From contig NZ_BALG01000048.1 of the NCBI RefSeq assembly GCF_000315235.1, positions 1 through 64,000 on the forward strand: a stretch of 64,000 nt of DNA, written 5' to 3'. Origin of the DNA: Paenibacillus popilliae ATCC 14706. GTDB taxonomy: Bacteria; Bacillota; Bacilli; Paenibacillales; Paenibacillaceae. Numbering within the stretch: position 1 is the first letter of the stretch; each line of letters begins with the position of its first letter. The notes beneath the pieces were generated by a model. It did not search any database. It was not told the origin of the DNA and worked only from the letters and a program-made list of their open reading frames with translations. The position numbers were made by a program, and so were the translations under genes. Below, in pieces: positions 53,741 through 63,506 of the stretch.

Positions 53741-54436
53741 ATGAACACAAAGCTGCGCTGCTGGCTGCGTTCCGTTCAGAAGGAAGATGGCTCGATAATC
53801 GTGGAAGCCTCGCTGATATTTCCCGTTATCTTCTATTGTGTGTTGGCGATTCTGTTCTTCGCCTTGCTCATCTATCAGACGGTGCTGAGCTCGCATGCTG
53901 CGGCGTTGGCCGCGGAACGGGCAGCGGCCTGCTGGGACAACAGCTATAAGGAGGCGGTGACCGGCGCTTATGACAAGGGACAGCATGACGGAATATATTG
54001 GCGCCTGCTCGACGATCGGCTGTTGGATAAGGTGATCGGGGGAGGCTTCGGCGGCGAGAACCATATGGTAATGTTGCCTGCCGTTAGCGACGGCGGTTCT
54101 CTTCCCGAGCGGAAGCTAGTGCGGGCCGCCAGACTGGTGCCTGAGGCTTTTCGCGGGAAGATGAGCTACGAGAACGGCCTACCGGGTCGCAGAATTACTG
54201 CGGTTCTGGACAAGCCCCTGTATCAGGCGATGTTCCGGAACATGGCGGGAAGGGAGATCTCGAATGAGGGACAGGCTGTATCGGCCGTCGTGGAGCCGGC
54301 AGAGTTCATTCGTACGGTGGAGTTTGCGCGGTATATGGCGACGAAGCTGAAGGAATGGAAAGGGCAAGGCGTTCCGACGGGGCAAGCGAAGGGCATATTG
54401 AAGAAAGCGGCGGGGCAGACTTCGGGATCATCATGA
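53741..54436 (+). CDS. tadE: TadE-like pseudopilin
   Basis: A 231-residue protein with AAAAGGAGGAG before ATG 53741. The N-terminus contains KEDG|SIIVEASLIFPVIFYC, the TadE prepilin motif (cut after Gly, Glu at +5), and one membrane helix. A soluble exported domain of about 180 residues follows. TadE-type pseudopilins are minor pilus or assembly factors. Confidence 0.85.
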   Translation: MNTKLRCWLRSVQKEDGSIIVEASLIFPVIFYCVLAILFFALLIYQTVLSSHAAALAAERAAACWDNSYKEAVTGAYDKGQHDGIYWRLLDDRLLDKVIGGGFGGENHMVMLPAVSDGGSLPERKLVRAARLVPEAFRGKMSYENGLPGRRITAVLDKPLYQAMFRNMAGREISNEGQAVSAVVEPAEFIRTVEFARYMATKLKEWKGQGVPTGQAKGILKKAAGQTSGSS

Positions 54437-54458
54437 CGAGCAGAGGGGAGGGCTGCCT

Positions 54459-56711
54459 GTGAATCGCAATATGCTGAACCGATTGACGAAGCGGATTTTT
54501 ATGGCAAGGGACGGATCGGTATCGATATTACTTATGTTTGTTGTGGCTGCCCTGTTCTTATTCACCTCGGTGTTCATTGATTATGCCCGCATCGCGGCGG
54601 CCGAGTGGCGAATCGAGGCGTTGGCCCGGGCAGGCATCCGTTCGGTCATGTCCGCTTATGAGCCGGTGCTGCAGGAGAGATATCAATTATTCGTATACGG
54701 AGCCACCGATCCGGCGCACATCTTGGATGATGTGATGCAGGATCAAAATCAGCTGCGATCGACAGGCGTATTTCCTTGGGTTCCCCTGCTGCTGGACAGT
54801 CATTCGACGTCGGTCACCCGCCCGCTGGCGGACTATGACGAGATGGAACGCCAGATTTTGGAGGATATGAAATACAAAGGGCCGGTACAATTTGTGTTCG
54901 AACTGTCCGGCAAGCTAAAGCCGATGTCGGGAGCGTTGAAGGAAGCGGCCCAGACGACTGAGCTGCTGGCGAAGCTGCAAAAGCTGGTAGATCGGAGGGA
55001 CAAGAAGTTGCTGTCTGTCTTGAAGCATCAGAAAAAATCCCGCGATGCGCTGGACCGTTCGGGGATTAACAAAGGAATCGCGGTCAATAGGAACGATCGG
55101 ATGGAGGATCGTCCCCTTGGCTCGATTCGATCGGCGGCCGATATTGCAGCCCAATATGCCGATTACGCGGAGATGAAGCGCGAAGATGACCGCAGGGGGA
55201 AAGATGAGGATCCGCAGCATCGAGATGATACGGACCGTTACGAGTCGGATTCACGCGAGCATGCATGGAGATTGCTGCAGGCCGTCTCCATGCATAACGG
55301 GAATCATGACGGCTGGCTCCGCGAAGCCGAATTGCATCTGAAGGAAGCTAGGCACTTCAACGAAGAGATGAAGCGGGTTATCGAAGTGGTCCGTTCTAGC
55401 CCCGACTATGCCGGCTATGACAAGGTAGGCCAATCGGATATGCCGGATGGGGGTACGAAGGAGATTGGCCAGCAGGTTGAAGATGCCATCAAAGAAATCA
55501 ATGCTTCCGCCGAGCAATTGGTTATGCCTGATTCTTTCTTCGAGCAATGGAGAGGAGAGATCGAGCGCCAGAAAGAACTCATGTCGAAGATCAATAACGC
55601 CGCCTCCGTCTTCCTATACTTGGTGGATAACATACCTTCTCACTCCACCTCTGCCAATATATTGAAGAATAAGGCGAGGGAACTGCTGGAGGCTTACGAA
55701 ACGTATGCTTCCGAGTTTATCCCGCCGGCCGGCAGCTATATTGAACAGAGAGAGGAAGCAATGACCAATCACGAAGGAAAGGGCAAGGGGTACAAACGGG
55801 TAGCGAAGAAAGCTGACAAGGAATTGGAAAAAGCTAAAACCTTGTTCTCTTCGCTGTCTAAGATAAAGAGCAAATTGCAGGAGCACCAGAATGCTTTCGA
55901 GGATGTCCGCAGCAAGATGGAAGCGATTGATGCGCTTAACCAATCGTCAACCGAGGCGCCTGCAGAGCGATCGGCCAGCGACGATGCCATCGAGGAGAGC
56001 AAGCAGTCCATGGGTTCCGTTACCACACTGTATGAGCAAGCGGCAGACGTGTTATGTTCGTCGCGTGATCGTCTGTACCGGAACGAATATGCCTATATGT
56101 ACTTCACCTCCTACGACCCGCGGCAATTGAAATCATTGCTAGGTTCAGGGAATCCGGGAGAGGAGGTCATGAAGTCGCTGAGCATTGCCAACCAGGAGCT
56201 GGAGTATATTTTATATGGATTTCACAATCCGGTCGGCAATATTGCGGCTGCCTATGGACAGATTTTTACGATGCGCCTCGCCATACGCACGATGGAAGGA
56301 TTCGTGGAATTCGGCAAGCTCGGACATCCGCTGCTTATCCTGGCGTCAGCGATTCTCTACGGCATTCAGCAAGCGGTTCAGGATATGTTGCTGCTCTCTA
56401 CGAAGAATGAGATTCCGATCTCCTGTTATTTGCCTGCGGTGAAGTTGAATTATGCCGATCACCTTCGCCTGTTCATGCTGGCTCATGGAAGCCGGGAAGG
56501 AATGCTGAAGCGGATGCTGGCGCTGATTCACTATAATACCGGAATCGATCCGGCTGCAAGGGGGACGTATGGCGAGTCGGAAGTCCGTCTCAGCACACCG
56601 CTTTGGTTCCTGCCGGGATTGATGAAGCTGCTGGGCCATGCCGGGCTATGGGACGGTGAGATCGAGAATGGACGTTATTACGGGGTCAAGCGTTCCGTGT
56701 TCTCCTATTAA
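54459..56711 (+). CDS. Large TadG-like protein (DUF5702-type)
   Basis: A 750-residue protein from GTG 54459 behind GAGGGGAGGG. The N-terminal helix ARDGSVSILLMFVVAALFLF resembles a prepilin segment but has no Glu at +5, so it may stay uncleaved. The large extracytoplasmic part has long charged helices (residues about 160-260 and 430-520) with likely coiled coils, and a C-terminal hydrophobic region (LGHPLLILASAILYGIQQAV). This is the layout of TadG-like DUF5702 proteins in Firmicute Tad loci. Its role is probably in pilus anchoring or the tip. Confidence 0.75.
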   Translation: MNRNMLNRLTKRIFMARDGSVSILLMFVVAALFLFTSVFIDYARIAAAEWRIEALARAGIRSVMSAYEPVLQERYQLFVYGATDPAHILDDVMQDQNQLRSTGVFPWVPLLLDSHSTSVTRPLADYDEMERQILEDMKYKGPVQFVFELSGKLKPMSGALKEAAQTTELLAKLQKLVDRRDKKLLSVLKHQKKSRDALDRSGINKGIAVNRNDRMEDRPLGSIRSAADIAAQYADYAEMKREDDRRGKDEDPQHRDDTDRYESDSREHAWRLLQAVSMHNGNHDGWLREAELHLKEARHFNEEMKRVIEVVRSSPDYAGYDKVGQSDMPDGGTKEIGQQVEDAIKEINASAEQLVMPDSFFEQWRGEIERQKELMSKINNAASVFLYLVDNIPSHSTSANILKNKARELLEAYETYASEFIPPAGSYIEQREEAMTNHEGKGKGYKRVAKKADKELEKAKTLFSSLSKIKSKLQEHQNAFEDVRSKMEAIDALNQSSTEAPAERSASDDAIEESKQSMGSVTTLYEQAADVLCSSRDRLYRNEYAYMYFTSYDPRQLKSLLGSGNPGEEVMKSLSIANQELEYILYGFHNPVGNIAAAYGQIFTMRLAIRTMEGFVEFGKLGHPLLILASAILYGIQQAVQDMLLLSTKNEIPISCYLPAVKLNYADHLRLFMLAHGSREGMLKRMLALIHYNTGIDPAARGTYGESEVRLSTPLWFLPGLMKLLGHAGLWDGEIENGRYYGVKRSVFSY

Positions 56712-57726
56712 ATGCAGACTCGATCCGGTATCTCAACGGCGAGCGCGCCGGATACCGCCCCGCGGCCTGTTCGGTGACAAGCGCGGAAGCATTACGGTTG
56801 AAGCGGCTTTGCTTTTACCGATGGTGCTGCTCGTATTCATGTTCTTTGTGTTCATGATTCAGGCCGCCGTCATCACGACGTCTCTACAGTCTGCTGCCAT
56901 GAATGCGGTGAAGCAGGTGTCTGCTCATTTATATCCTGTCAGTCTGCTGGCCGTCCAGTCCGCCGGTGCGAATGGAGATAGTTCGGGGAAGCCGGGCAAA
57001 TGGCTGCCTCCGGCCCAGAGAATGAAGATGACGGTGCAGGAATTCGGCCGATCATTCGGGAGCGAGCTGCCGAAGCCAATCAGCGATTGGGTGCAGGACG
57101 GCACGGAGTGGTCCGCCCAGCAGGCGGAGGCGGAAGGGGAATGGGGACAGGCTCGCCTCGCCGAGACGGGTATCAAGCCATTGCTGGTTCGGTATGGCGT
57201 TCAAGGCGTACTAAGAGAGGACCGGATCCGAGTTACGCATGTGAAGCTGCCGGATCTGAATAAGAAGACCGATCCTTATTTCGCCATAGAGGTTGCCTAT
57301 GATTTGCCGATGCGTGTCCCGTTTCTGAATACGACGCTGACGTTGTCCGCGCGAGCCGTGGAGCGGGTCTGGATCGGCGACGGGCTGGCCCCGTCTGATT
57401 CGGGGAACGATTCGCCGGACAAGCCGACGCCGGCCTTGGTGGAGCTGACGCCCGATCCGCTCCTTCCCGGCAGAAAAGCGAGGCTTACCGCCAAGGCGGA
57501 GCCGCATGAACGGGTAGAGCTGGTTGTCTATTACAAGAGCGGCAAGAGTCAGGCGAAGCATGTCGGCTGGGCAACCGCCGACGCGGACGGCGTCGTTACG
57601 TGGGATTGGCATGTCTCGGGCAATACGACCTCAGGAACATGGCGGCTGGCCGTAAAGACGGAAGACGGGCGAAGTGTTGAACGGGCGTTTAAGGTAAAAA
57701 AACGGGTCCCAACCGGAACGGACTGA
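56668..57726 (+). CDS. Second TadE-like pseudopilin with C-terminal beta domain
   Basis: About 352 residues if ATG 56668 is used, overlapping the preceding gene by 44 nt; GGTGAG lies 7-12 nt upstream. The prepilin motif KRG|SITVEAALLLPMVLLV with Glu at +5 comes after an unusually long leader of about 40 residues. The exported part includes AIEVAYDLPMRVPFLNTTLT and, after a DSGNDSPDKPTP linker, a roughly 90-residue beta-sandwich (LTAKAEPHERVELVVYYKSG). That last domain could be an adhesive or structural module. Confidence 0.75.
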   Translation: MDVITGSSVPCSPIKCRLDPVSQRRARRIPPRGLFGDKRGSITVEAALLLPMVLLVFMFFVFMIQAAVITTSLQSAAMNAVKQVSAHLYPVSLLAVQSAGANGDSSGKPGKWLPPAQRMKMTVQEFGRSFGSELPKPISDWVQDGTEWSAQQAEAEGEWGQARLAETGIKPLLVRYGVQGVLREDRIRVTHVKLPDLNKKTDPYFAIEVAYDLPMRVPFLNTTLTLSARAVERVWIGDGLAPSDSGNDSPDKPTPALVELTPDPLLPGRKARLTAKAEPHERVELVVYYKSGKSQAKHVGWATADADGVVTWDWHVSGNTTSGTWRLAVKTEDGRSVERAFKVKKRVPTGTD

Positions 57727-57751
57727 AGCGGATAATAGAAGGGAGAAAGCG

Positions 57752-58258
57752 ATGAACAGTGCAATATGGACATGCGGGGTGCTGCTGCTCGCCGCGTTTG
57801 CTACCGATGTGCGGACGCATAAAATACCGAATCGGCTGACGATGCTTGCTGTTGCCGCCGGATTCATAATTCACGGTGCCGCGAATGGATGGCAGGGGCT
57901 TGTTTTTAGCGGTCTCGGAGCGGGAAGCGGGTTCGGAATCATGCTGCTGCTCTACATCATGAAGGCCGTCGGGGCCGGGGACGTGAAGCTGTTTGCAGCC
58001 ATTGGCGCACTGACGGGGATGTATTTGACTTGGCAAATCTTTATCTTTTCGATTTTGTATGGCGGGCTCATTGCGGCATACATTATGCTATGCGGCTGCA
58101 GCGGGAGAATTCGTAGCTGCTGGCCTGCGCTGATGAGCGGTTGGCTGCTTCGCTTACCCGTTCAGGTGGAAGCCGGGAGGCAAGCAACCTTTCCTTTCAT
58201 GTGGGCTGTGCTGCCTGGAGCGCTGACCGCTTACCTGACTGTGATCTCCCCCTTGTGA
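57752..58258 (+). CDS. tadV: Prepilin peptidase (TadV/CpaA, A24 family)
   Basis: A 168-residue polytopic aspartic peptidase. The two catalytic Asp residues are in ATDVRTHKIPN near residue 19 and AVGAGDVKLFAAIG near residue 71. About six helices are present and the N-methyltransferase domain of larger peptidases is absent, as in TadV. It would process the Flp pilin and the two TadE-like proteins of this operon. Confidence 0.92.
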   Translation: MNSAIWTCGVLLLAAFATDVRTHKIPNRLTMLAVAAGFIIHGAANGWQGLVFSGLGAGSGFGIMLLLYIMKAVGAGDVKLFAAIGALTGMYLTWQIFIFSILYGGLIAAYIMLCGCSGRIRSCWPALMSGWLLRLPVQVEAGRQATFPFMWAVLPGALTAYLTVISPL

Positions 58259-58282
58259 TGATTCATTCGAACAGGAAGGAGT

Positions 58283-60010
58283 GTGAGTCTCATTTACGGT
58301 TACCGGGTTCAATTTATTCAGGAAGAAAGAATGGGCATGATGCTGACCCGCGATAATCTCGTTCCATCTGAAGCGTTGGATCCGCATCAAGCCAAGATGC
58401 TGGCCTATAATCGGGTGCCCCATTTCCTTCGCCTTGATATCCGTGAAATCGATCTGGAGCTCTCCTTTATCTACGATATCAGCGGCAAACGAATGCTCAA
58501 GCAGGTTCTAAGAAGCATGCGAATGACTTCAGTTCAATATTTCGAGTGGATGCTGCAGTTGGTCCGCATTCTAGAGAATTGCCGGGCCTACATGCTTCAT
58601 CCGGACCATGTGTTTCTGCATGAGGAATGCGTGTTTGTCGACGAACAAGCCGCGAACGGAGGATTGTATGTCGCCTACTTGCCGTTGCTGGAACCGCTGC
58701 GGCCGCGGGCGGGCATGGACGGTCTGCGCAGGCTGGGCCTTCTGCTATCCTCCCATGTTGCCAAGTGGAATGGCGACGGATTCCAGCGGCTGGTTCAATG
58801 CTTGTCCCAGGAGGACAATTCACTCGTCGACGTGCGGAACCTGCTTCAATCCCTTGTTGCGGGAACAAGCGGGATAGAGGCACAACGACCGATCATCCAA
58901 TCAATTCCCGAGGGGATGGCAAGCTTGTCTTTGCCTGATGCAGACATCAATTGCTCGAAAAAACCGGAGGGTGATAATGAACAATCCGCCTACACTCATG
59001 AACCGGCCGCTTCCGGGGTTCGGACGGCCACAGGCGTCCCGGTCCCGGGAGAAGACGAGACGGTCCGACGAGAGGACGAGGATGCCGTTCTCGAGACCAA
59101 GGGAACGCCTGCCGGCAAAAGCTATTATTCCGCAGGAGGGGCCGCCATCATTACGGCCGCACTGGCCTGGAGATATATCTATATGGACAATCCGGCCCTA
59201 CACACGCTGCTTATCTCGGTTGGAATCAGCGTGGGGGCCATTGCATTGGGGGCCGCCTGGATATCGGGAATGTGGGCCCGAATTCTAGGAATACTCACCC
59301 GCCGGGAGAGCGAGGCTCCATCAATGGCAGGCGGAGCGGAAGCTTCCTCCCCTTGGCAGTCTCACTCCGGGTGTGGTCTGCTGCGGTCTGAATGTCTGGA
59401 GACGGAGCTCCAGACAAGCGGCCAACCTGCGGCGGCGCATATTCTTCGTCTGGCGGCGGAGCGTGATTGCCAGCCCGGAGAATATGCCAGCTTCCCGCGG
59501 GTATCGGGGAACGAACCAACAACGCCTGAGGGGATGCGGATGGACACCTTTTATACCGGGCTGTCTAAGCATACGTCCGTGCTCGACAGTTCCGGTTCCG
59601 AAGCGACGGTCGTCCTTGGAGAAGAACGCGGCACCAGTACGGGCTACAGGGAAGGGGGGGGCAGCGCGCCTTATTTGCAGAGGCTGGACGGAAGCCCGGG
59701 AGCATGGGGAATGGGCATTCCGAAGGAAGCGGCGGCCGTCGTTGACCGAATTCCCCTGGTCTTTCCCTTCGTGATTGGCCGCTCGGAACTAGGGGTGCAG
59801 TGGCGTGAAGACGGAGTAGGTGTATCGAAGCATCACTGTGAGCTGGTTCAGGCCGACGACGGCGCAGTGGCGCTCCGCGATCTCGGATCGTGCAACGGAA
59901 CGGAGCTGGAGGGGGAGCTGATTATTCCTTATAAGCTGTACCCGTTGCAGAGCGGGGAACGTTTTTCGGTTGCCGGCATTCAATTCCGGTTTTTGGGTGA
60001 TGAGAGATAA
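58283..60010 (+). CDS. FHA-domain membrane protein (DUF6382-type)
   Basis: A 575-residue protein from GTG 58283 (AGGAAGGAG). Residues 1-200 (FLRLDIREIDLELSFIYDIS, MLHPDHVFLHEECVFVDEQA) match the DUF6382 domain that accompanies FHA in Firmicute Tad loci. Two central helices lie near 280-330 (AAIITAALAWRYIYM; LLISVGISVGAIALGAAW). The C-terminal FHA domain has FVIGRSELG, VSKHHCEL and LRDLGSCNGTELEG, the phosphothreonine-binding residues. It probably links pilus assembly to Ser/Thr kinase signalling. Last gene of the operon. Confidence 0.85.
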   Translation: MSLIYGYRVQFIQEERMGMMLTRDNLVPSEALDPHQAKMLAYNRVPHFLRLDIREIDLELSFIYDISGKRMLKQVLRSMRMTSVQYFEWMLQLVRILENCRAYMLHPDHVFLHEECVFVDEQAANGGLYVAYLPLLEPLRPRAGMDGLRRLGLLLSSHVAKWNGDGFQRLVQCLSQEDNSLVDVRNLLQSLVAGTSGIEAQRPIIQSIPEGMASLSLPDADINCSKKPEGDNEQSAYTHEPAASGVRTATGVPVPGEDETVRREDEDAVLETKGTPAGKSYYSAGGAAIITAALAWRYIYMDNPALHTLLISVGISVGAIALGAAWISGMWARILGILTRRESEAPSMAGGAEASSPWQSHSGCGLLRSECLETELQTSGQPAAAHILRLAAERDCQPGEYASFPRVSGNEPTTPEGMRMDTFYTGLSKHTSVLDSSGSEATVVLGEERGTSTGYREGGGSAPYLQRLDGSPGAWGMGIPKEAAAVVDRIPLVFPFVIGRSELGVQWREDGVGVSKHHCELVQADDGAVALRDLGSCNGTELEGELIIPYKLYPLQSGERFSVAGIQFRFLGDER

Positions 60011-60317
60011 TTGTTAAATAACCATATCAAGTCAATCCGGTTTCTTCTAAATGTTTTAAAGGTTGCATAAAGGATGAGAATTCGAAACTTAGCAAATATG
60101 CTTTTTATGAATAGTAGGTAATGTAGCATCATACCCGGTCGAGCCGGAAGTTGACTCAGCGTATTGAGAACACACGACGTGTCTTGTTTGTCTGCTATAC
60201 TGTAGCCACAATCTCTCCGTTGTATAAGTCTAAAGCTCGATAAATATAACTTTTTTCCGCCAAACGGCAAATATGTAATATCGGTCACCCGTTTTTGCAT
60301 CGGAGGATCGGCTTGAA
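60011..60317. other. Intergenic region after the Tad operon
   Basis: AT-rich with no recognised gene; a minus-strand frame across it has no ribosome binding site. No clear terminator was identified within it. Confidence 0.4.
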
Positions 60318-60591
60318 ATGAGGAGAATATCCATGTGCTTGCGTCGCTCTATCCCGGGCGGATTGCTCTCTTCCGTCGATTTGCGGCTGCTGCTCGATCG
60401 GGGGGGCGAGAGCGACGTTATCTCCCCGGAAGAAGCGGCAGTCTTACCTTAACTCGGAGTGGGATCGCGAGCGCAGCTGGTACAATCGTGGCCGGATGAT
60501 TGTCGGCGAGCTGGATAAGGTGAAGCGGGAATTGGAGGCATTTGCGGAACGGTGCGGTATTGACGATCTGATTGCGATGACGGTGACTTAA
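60318..60591 (+). pseudogene. Small hypothetical gene, frame probably broken
   Basis: ATG 60318 opens a 44-codon frame (MRRISMCLRRSIPGGLLSSV) that stops at about 60452. A second frame encodes RKKRQSYLNSEWDRERSWYN, then RGRMIVGELDKVKRELEAFA and ends LIAMTVT. This second part reads like a real small helical protein but has no start codon in phase. A frameshift between them is the simplest view. Function unknown. Confidence 0.35.
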
Positions 60592-60693
60592 GACTTCGCG
60601 GCACAGTTCCGATCTTAGGAACTGATCGGGGTGATGTTCCGCCCGCATAGGGAACAAGCCGGCTCGCATCGGGCGGCCGGCTGTTCGAACTGC

Positions 60694-61005
60694 CTATCCG
60701 CCGAAGGCTTGGCGGAAGCAGGCGGCGAGCTTCTTCGGATCGACCTCCCATAGGGCGGCGAGCTCCTCGCATACGGCTTCATCCCACCAGTTTGACAGCT
60801 TCTTGCGGTTGGCGAAATTCTCGTGAATCCATATCAGATTGCCAATCACTTTGCGGTAATAGAGCTCTTCGCCTTCCTTCCGTTTGTCTTCCGGAATCCA
60901 AGCATTCATTCGCTTGATCGTGCGGTACAACTCGTTGCTGCATGCTCGGCGGATGCCACGGGCGGCAGGCAGGGCAGCGGTGTGGCGCTGTTTCGGTGTT
61001 TTCAT
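60694..61005 (-). CDS. Hypothetical 103-residue helical protein
   Basis: A basic, soluble helical protein with ARGIRRACSNELYRTIKRMN, KVIGNLIWIHENFANRKKLS and a C-terminus WEVDPKKLAACFRQAFGG. Similar short proteins are common in Paenibacillus as far as recalled and have no proven role. No strong ribosome binding site precedes the ATG (AAAGGGGCC). Confidence 0.6.
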   Translation of the reverse strand: MKTPKQRHTAALPAARGIRRACSNELYRTIKRMNAWIPEDKRKEGEELYYRKVIGNLIWIHENFANRKKLSNWWDEAVCEELAALWEVDPKKLAACFRQAFGG

Positions 61006-61083
61006 GGCCGTCGGCCCCTTTCCAACAGAATGTGTTATACCATATGCAGGCGAGGGGGCCGCTGCCAGAAAGACCTCCCGTGA

Positions 61084-61536
61084 CTAATCGACCACGATGT
61101 ATCCGATCATCGGACCGTTGCTGGCCGCATCGGCATGCGTCTTGCAAACGATGCGGTAAACCCCTTCCATCGCGGTGAAGCGGATGATTGTTTCCTTGTT
61201 TTTTTCGATTGTGCCGGAGATATCCAGCCCTTCAATCACGAAATCATGGCGGTGCCCGTTCACGCCCCGGATGTGGAGTTCGACGCGCTCGCCTTCGTTC
61301 GCGTGTACTGAGCTGGGGGCGAACTGATACGCTTCGATCTCGGTTCCGTCCTCGAGGGTTAACTTGAATTCGTCCGTCACCATATGCAGGATGCGGGTCT
61401 CTTGGGGGGCGGCTTGCGCAGCCTGCTCCACCCGCATCGATTCATACCGCCAGTAGGCGGCGCCGACCATGATGGCAGCGATTGCGATCAAGCCGATGCG
61501 ACGTTGCTTGGGGGTGATGACCCAGAAATTAGCCAT
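61084..61536 (-). CDS. Membrane-anchored cupredoxin-domain protein
   Basis: A 150-residue protein with an N-terminal helix (RIGLIAIAAIMVGAAYWRYE) and an external cupredoxin fold. Putative type 1 copper ligands are the His in GVNGHRHDFVIEG and the Cys, His and Met in YRIVCKTHADAASNGPM. It probably carries electrons or copper outside the membrane. GGAGGTTCAC precedes the ATG. No oxidase genes are adjacent. Confidence 0.75.
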   Translation of the reverse strand: MANFWVITPKQRRIGLIAIAAIMVGAAYWRYESMRVEQAAQAAPQETRILHMVTDEFKLTLEDGTEIEAYQFAPSSVHANEGERVELHIRGVNGHRHDFVIEGLDISGTIEKNKETIIRFTAMEGVYRIVCKTHADAASNGPMIGYIVVD

Positions 61537-61727
61537 AAATGTGAACCTCCTGGACCTATATTCGGAACGCTTGGAGTACGGGTAAAAGAGCGAAAATGGC
61601 CATGCTGTCCAGCTAGTTCATTTGTATGCCGGAGAGGGTGGTAACATGAGCCCTGCCGGTCGATTGCTTTAGGGTTATGTCTCATCGTATGATAGAATAT
61701 ACTGATTGCAAAAAGAGGAGATGGGAC

Positions 61728-62339
61728 ATGGAATTTTTGAATCAAATCGTGACTACGCTCCTGTATTGGGTGCAGCAGTTGGGAGAATGGGGAATCATGC
61801 TTGGCCTGATGATAGAGGTAATTCCGAGTGAGATTGTGCTCGCCTACGGAGGTTTTCTCGTCTCGATTCAGGAGATTACCTTTGTGGAAGCGGTCGTCTT
61901 CGGCGTCATCGGCGGGGTTGTCGCTCAACTGTTCGTCTATGGGATCGGCAGGTACGGGGGAAGGCCTGTGCTCGAACGATACGGCAAATTTATTCTGATT
62001 CACCCGCATCATATTGCGAAATCGGAAGAATGGTTCCAAAAATACGGGACAGGCGTTATTTTTACGGCCCGGTTCGTTCCGGTCGTACGACATGCCATCT
62101 CCATTCCGGCGGGCATCTCCAAAATGAATATGTGGCGATTCACACTTCTGACGACGCTGGCTGTCATCCCGTGGACGATACTCTTTGTTTATTTGGGCTT
62201 CGTGCTGGGCGATAAATGGGAGCAGATTGACGACGTGTCCGGCAAATGGGTCAAGCCGTTTATTCTCGTTGCCCTGGCGCTGTTAATCGTGTATGTTGTC
62301 ATTAAATATACGTATTCCAAAAAGAAAGCGGGGAAATGA
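61728..62339 (+). CDS. DedA-family membrane protein
   Basis: A 203-residue polytopic protein from ATG 61728 behind AGAGGAGATGG. Family motifs include MIEVIPSEIVLAYGGFLVS, GGVVAQLFVYGIGRYGGRPV, EWFQKYGTGVIFTARFVPVV and RHAISIPAGISKM, with the conserved Arg residues of the DedA/VTT domain. Members move or flip phospholipids, including undecaprenyl phosphate and phosphatidylethanolamine. The exact substrate is unknown. Confidence 0.9.
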   Translation: MEFLNQIVTTLLYWVQQLGEWGIMLGLMIEVIPSEIVLAYGGFLVSIQEITFVEAVVFGVIGGVVAQLFVYGIGRYGGRPVLERYGKFILIHPHHIAKSEEWFQKYGTGVIFTARFVPVVRHAISIPAGISKMNMWRFTLLTTLAVIPWTILFVYLGFVLGDKWEQIDDVSGKWVKPFILVALALLIVYVVIKYTYSKKKAGK

Positions 62340-62345
62340 ATATGG

Positions 62346-62613
62346 CCAAACCACGATGACCTGCGCTGCCTTATCCTGGCGGCGGAATGGTGCAGCGATG
62401 TCGCCCGCAACGTGCCGGTCGTCTTCCGTGCGATGGAAGCGGCACAGCTCGAGACGGAAGTGTTGATTATGGAGAATCCAGACTGGGGAAGCATCGGACG
62501 ATCAAGACAAATGGAAAGTGCTAAGGCAGCAATTGATGGAAACGTACGGAGAAGGCACGGGATACCAGACACGCATCGTGCGCGTGTTCAAAGAGCTGCT
62601 GTCTTCCTTCTGA
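62346..62613 (+). pseudogene. Degenerate thioredoxin-like gene
   Basis: One frame has CLILAAEWCSDVARNVPVVF, a thioredoxin-like active-site region in which the second Cys is replaced (WCSDVAR), then LETEVLIMENPD. After a deletion the C-terminal piece appears in another frame (RQQLMETYGEGTGYQTRIVR, VFKELLSS). No start codon is found. A dead thioredoxin-family gene. The 90 bp that follow hold no gene. Confidence 0.65.
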
Positions 62614-62709
62614 CATCAAGCAAATTCAACAAGTCTACCTTTCAATAAAGGTGAAACCTATGTTTGCGGTCGACTTCGCGAACAACTTTTACAAAGGCGG
62701 TGTTCTTCT

Positions 62710-63333
62710 ATGTTTCGCATTCAAAGCTATGCACTTGGCCCGGTCCAGACCAATGCCTATGTGCTGATAAATGAAGAGACGAATGAAGCGGTCGTGATCG
62801 ATCCCGGCATGAATCCAGAGCCGCTGCTGCAGGGGCTCCAAGGATTGAAGGTGGCGGCTGTTCTGCTGACCCATGCGCATTTCGATCATATCGGCGGGGT
62901 CGACGCTGTGCGTGAAGCGCACGGATGCCCCGTACATATTCATGAGCGGGAAGTGGACTGGCTTACGAAGCCCGAACTGAACGGATCGACGATGTGGCCC
63001 CAAGTCTGCCAGCCGATGACGGTGAAACCCGCCGAGCATCTCCTGCAGGACGGACAGACGCTGGAGCTTATCGGCCATACGTTCCAAGTCATACATACGC
63101 CAGGTCATTCTCCTGGAAGTGTCAGCTTCTTCCATGAGAAGCAGTTATTCTCGGGCGATGTACTTTTCCGTACGTCAGTAGGACGAACGGATCTCCGGGA
63201 CGGGGATATGAACGTGCTGCTCCAATCGATTCACGGCAAGCTGTTCCCGCTGGGGGATGATGTTACCGTCTATCCGGGGCATGGTCCCGCGACCCAGATC
63301 GGGTATGAGAAGGAACATAATCCTTTTGTATAA
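62710..63333 (+). CDS. Metallo-beta-lactamase-fold hydrolase, glyoxalase II-like
   Basis: A 207-residue cytoplasmic enzyme. Metal motifs are THAHFDHIGG (HxHxDH), VIHTPGHSPGSVSF, LFSGDVLF with the bridging Asp, and VYPGHGPAT. The length and order match YqgX-type hydrolases that act on thioesters or persulfides. The glyoxalase II substrate domain is missing, so the true substrate is open. The start MFRIQSYALGPVQTNAYVLI agrees with the family. Confidence 0.9.
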   Translation: MFRIQSYALGPVQTNAYVLINEETNEAVVIDPGMNPEPLLQGLQGLKVAAVLLTHAHFDHIGGVDAVREAHGCPVHIHEREVDWLTKPELNGSTMWPQVCQPMTVKPAEHLLQDGQTLELIGHTFQVIHTPGHSPGSVSFFHEKQLFSGDVLFRTSVGRTDLRDGDMNVLLQSIHGKLFPLGDDVTVYPGHGPATQIGYEKEHNPFV

Positions 63334-63506
63334 TCAGGTAATGCTTTGCGGAGCTGCACGTACAGGAACGAGGAGGGGGAGAGGGGAAAGCGGGCGCGTA
63401 AACCGGGTGAGGTTTGCGCTCTTTGTGTCCTCTGCGAGAGCATTTGCATAAGGCCAGAGCCTCCGTCTGAATGGAGGATTCAGTAAGCAGGAAGGGATCA
63501 GGATCG

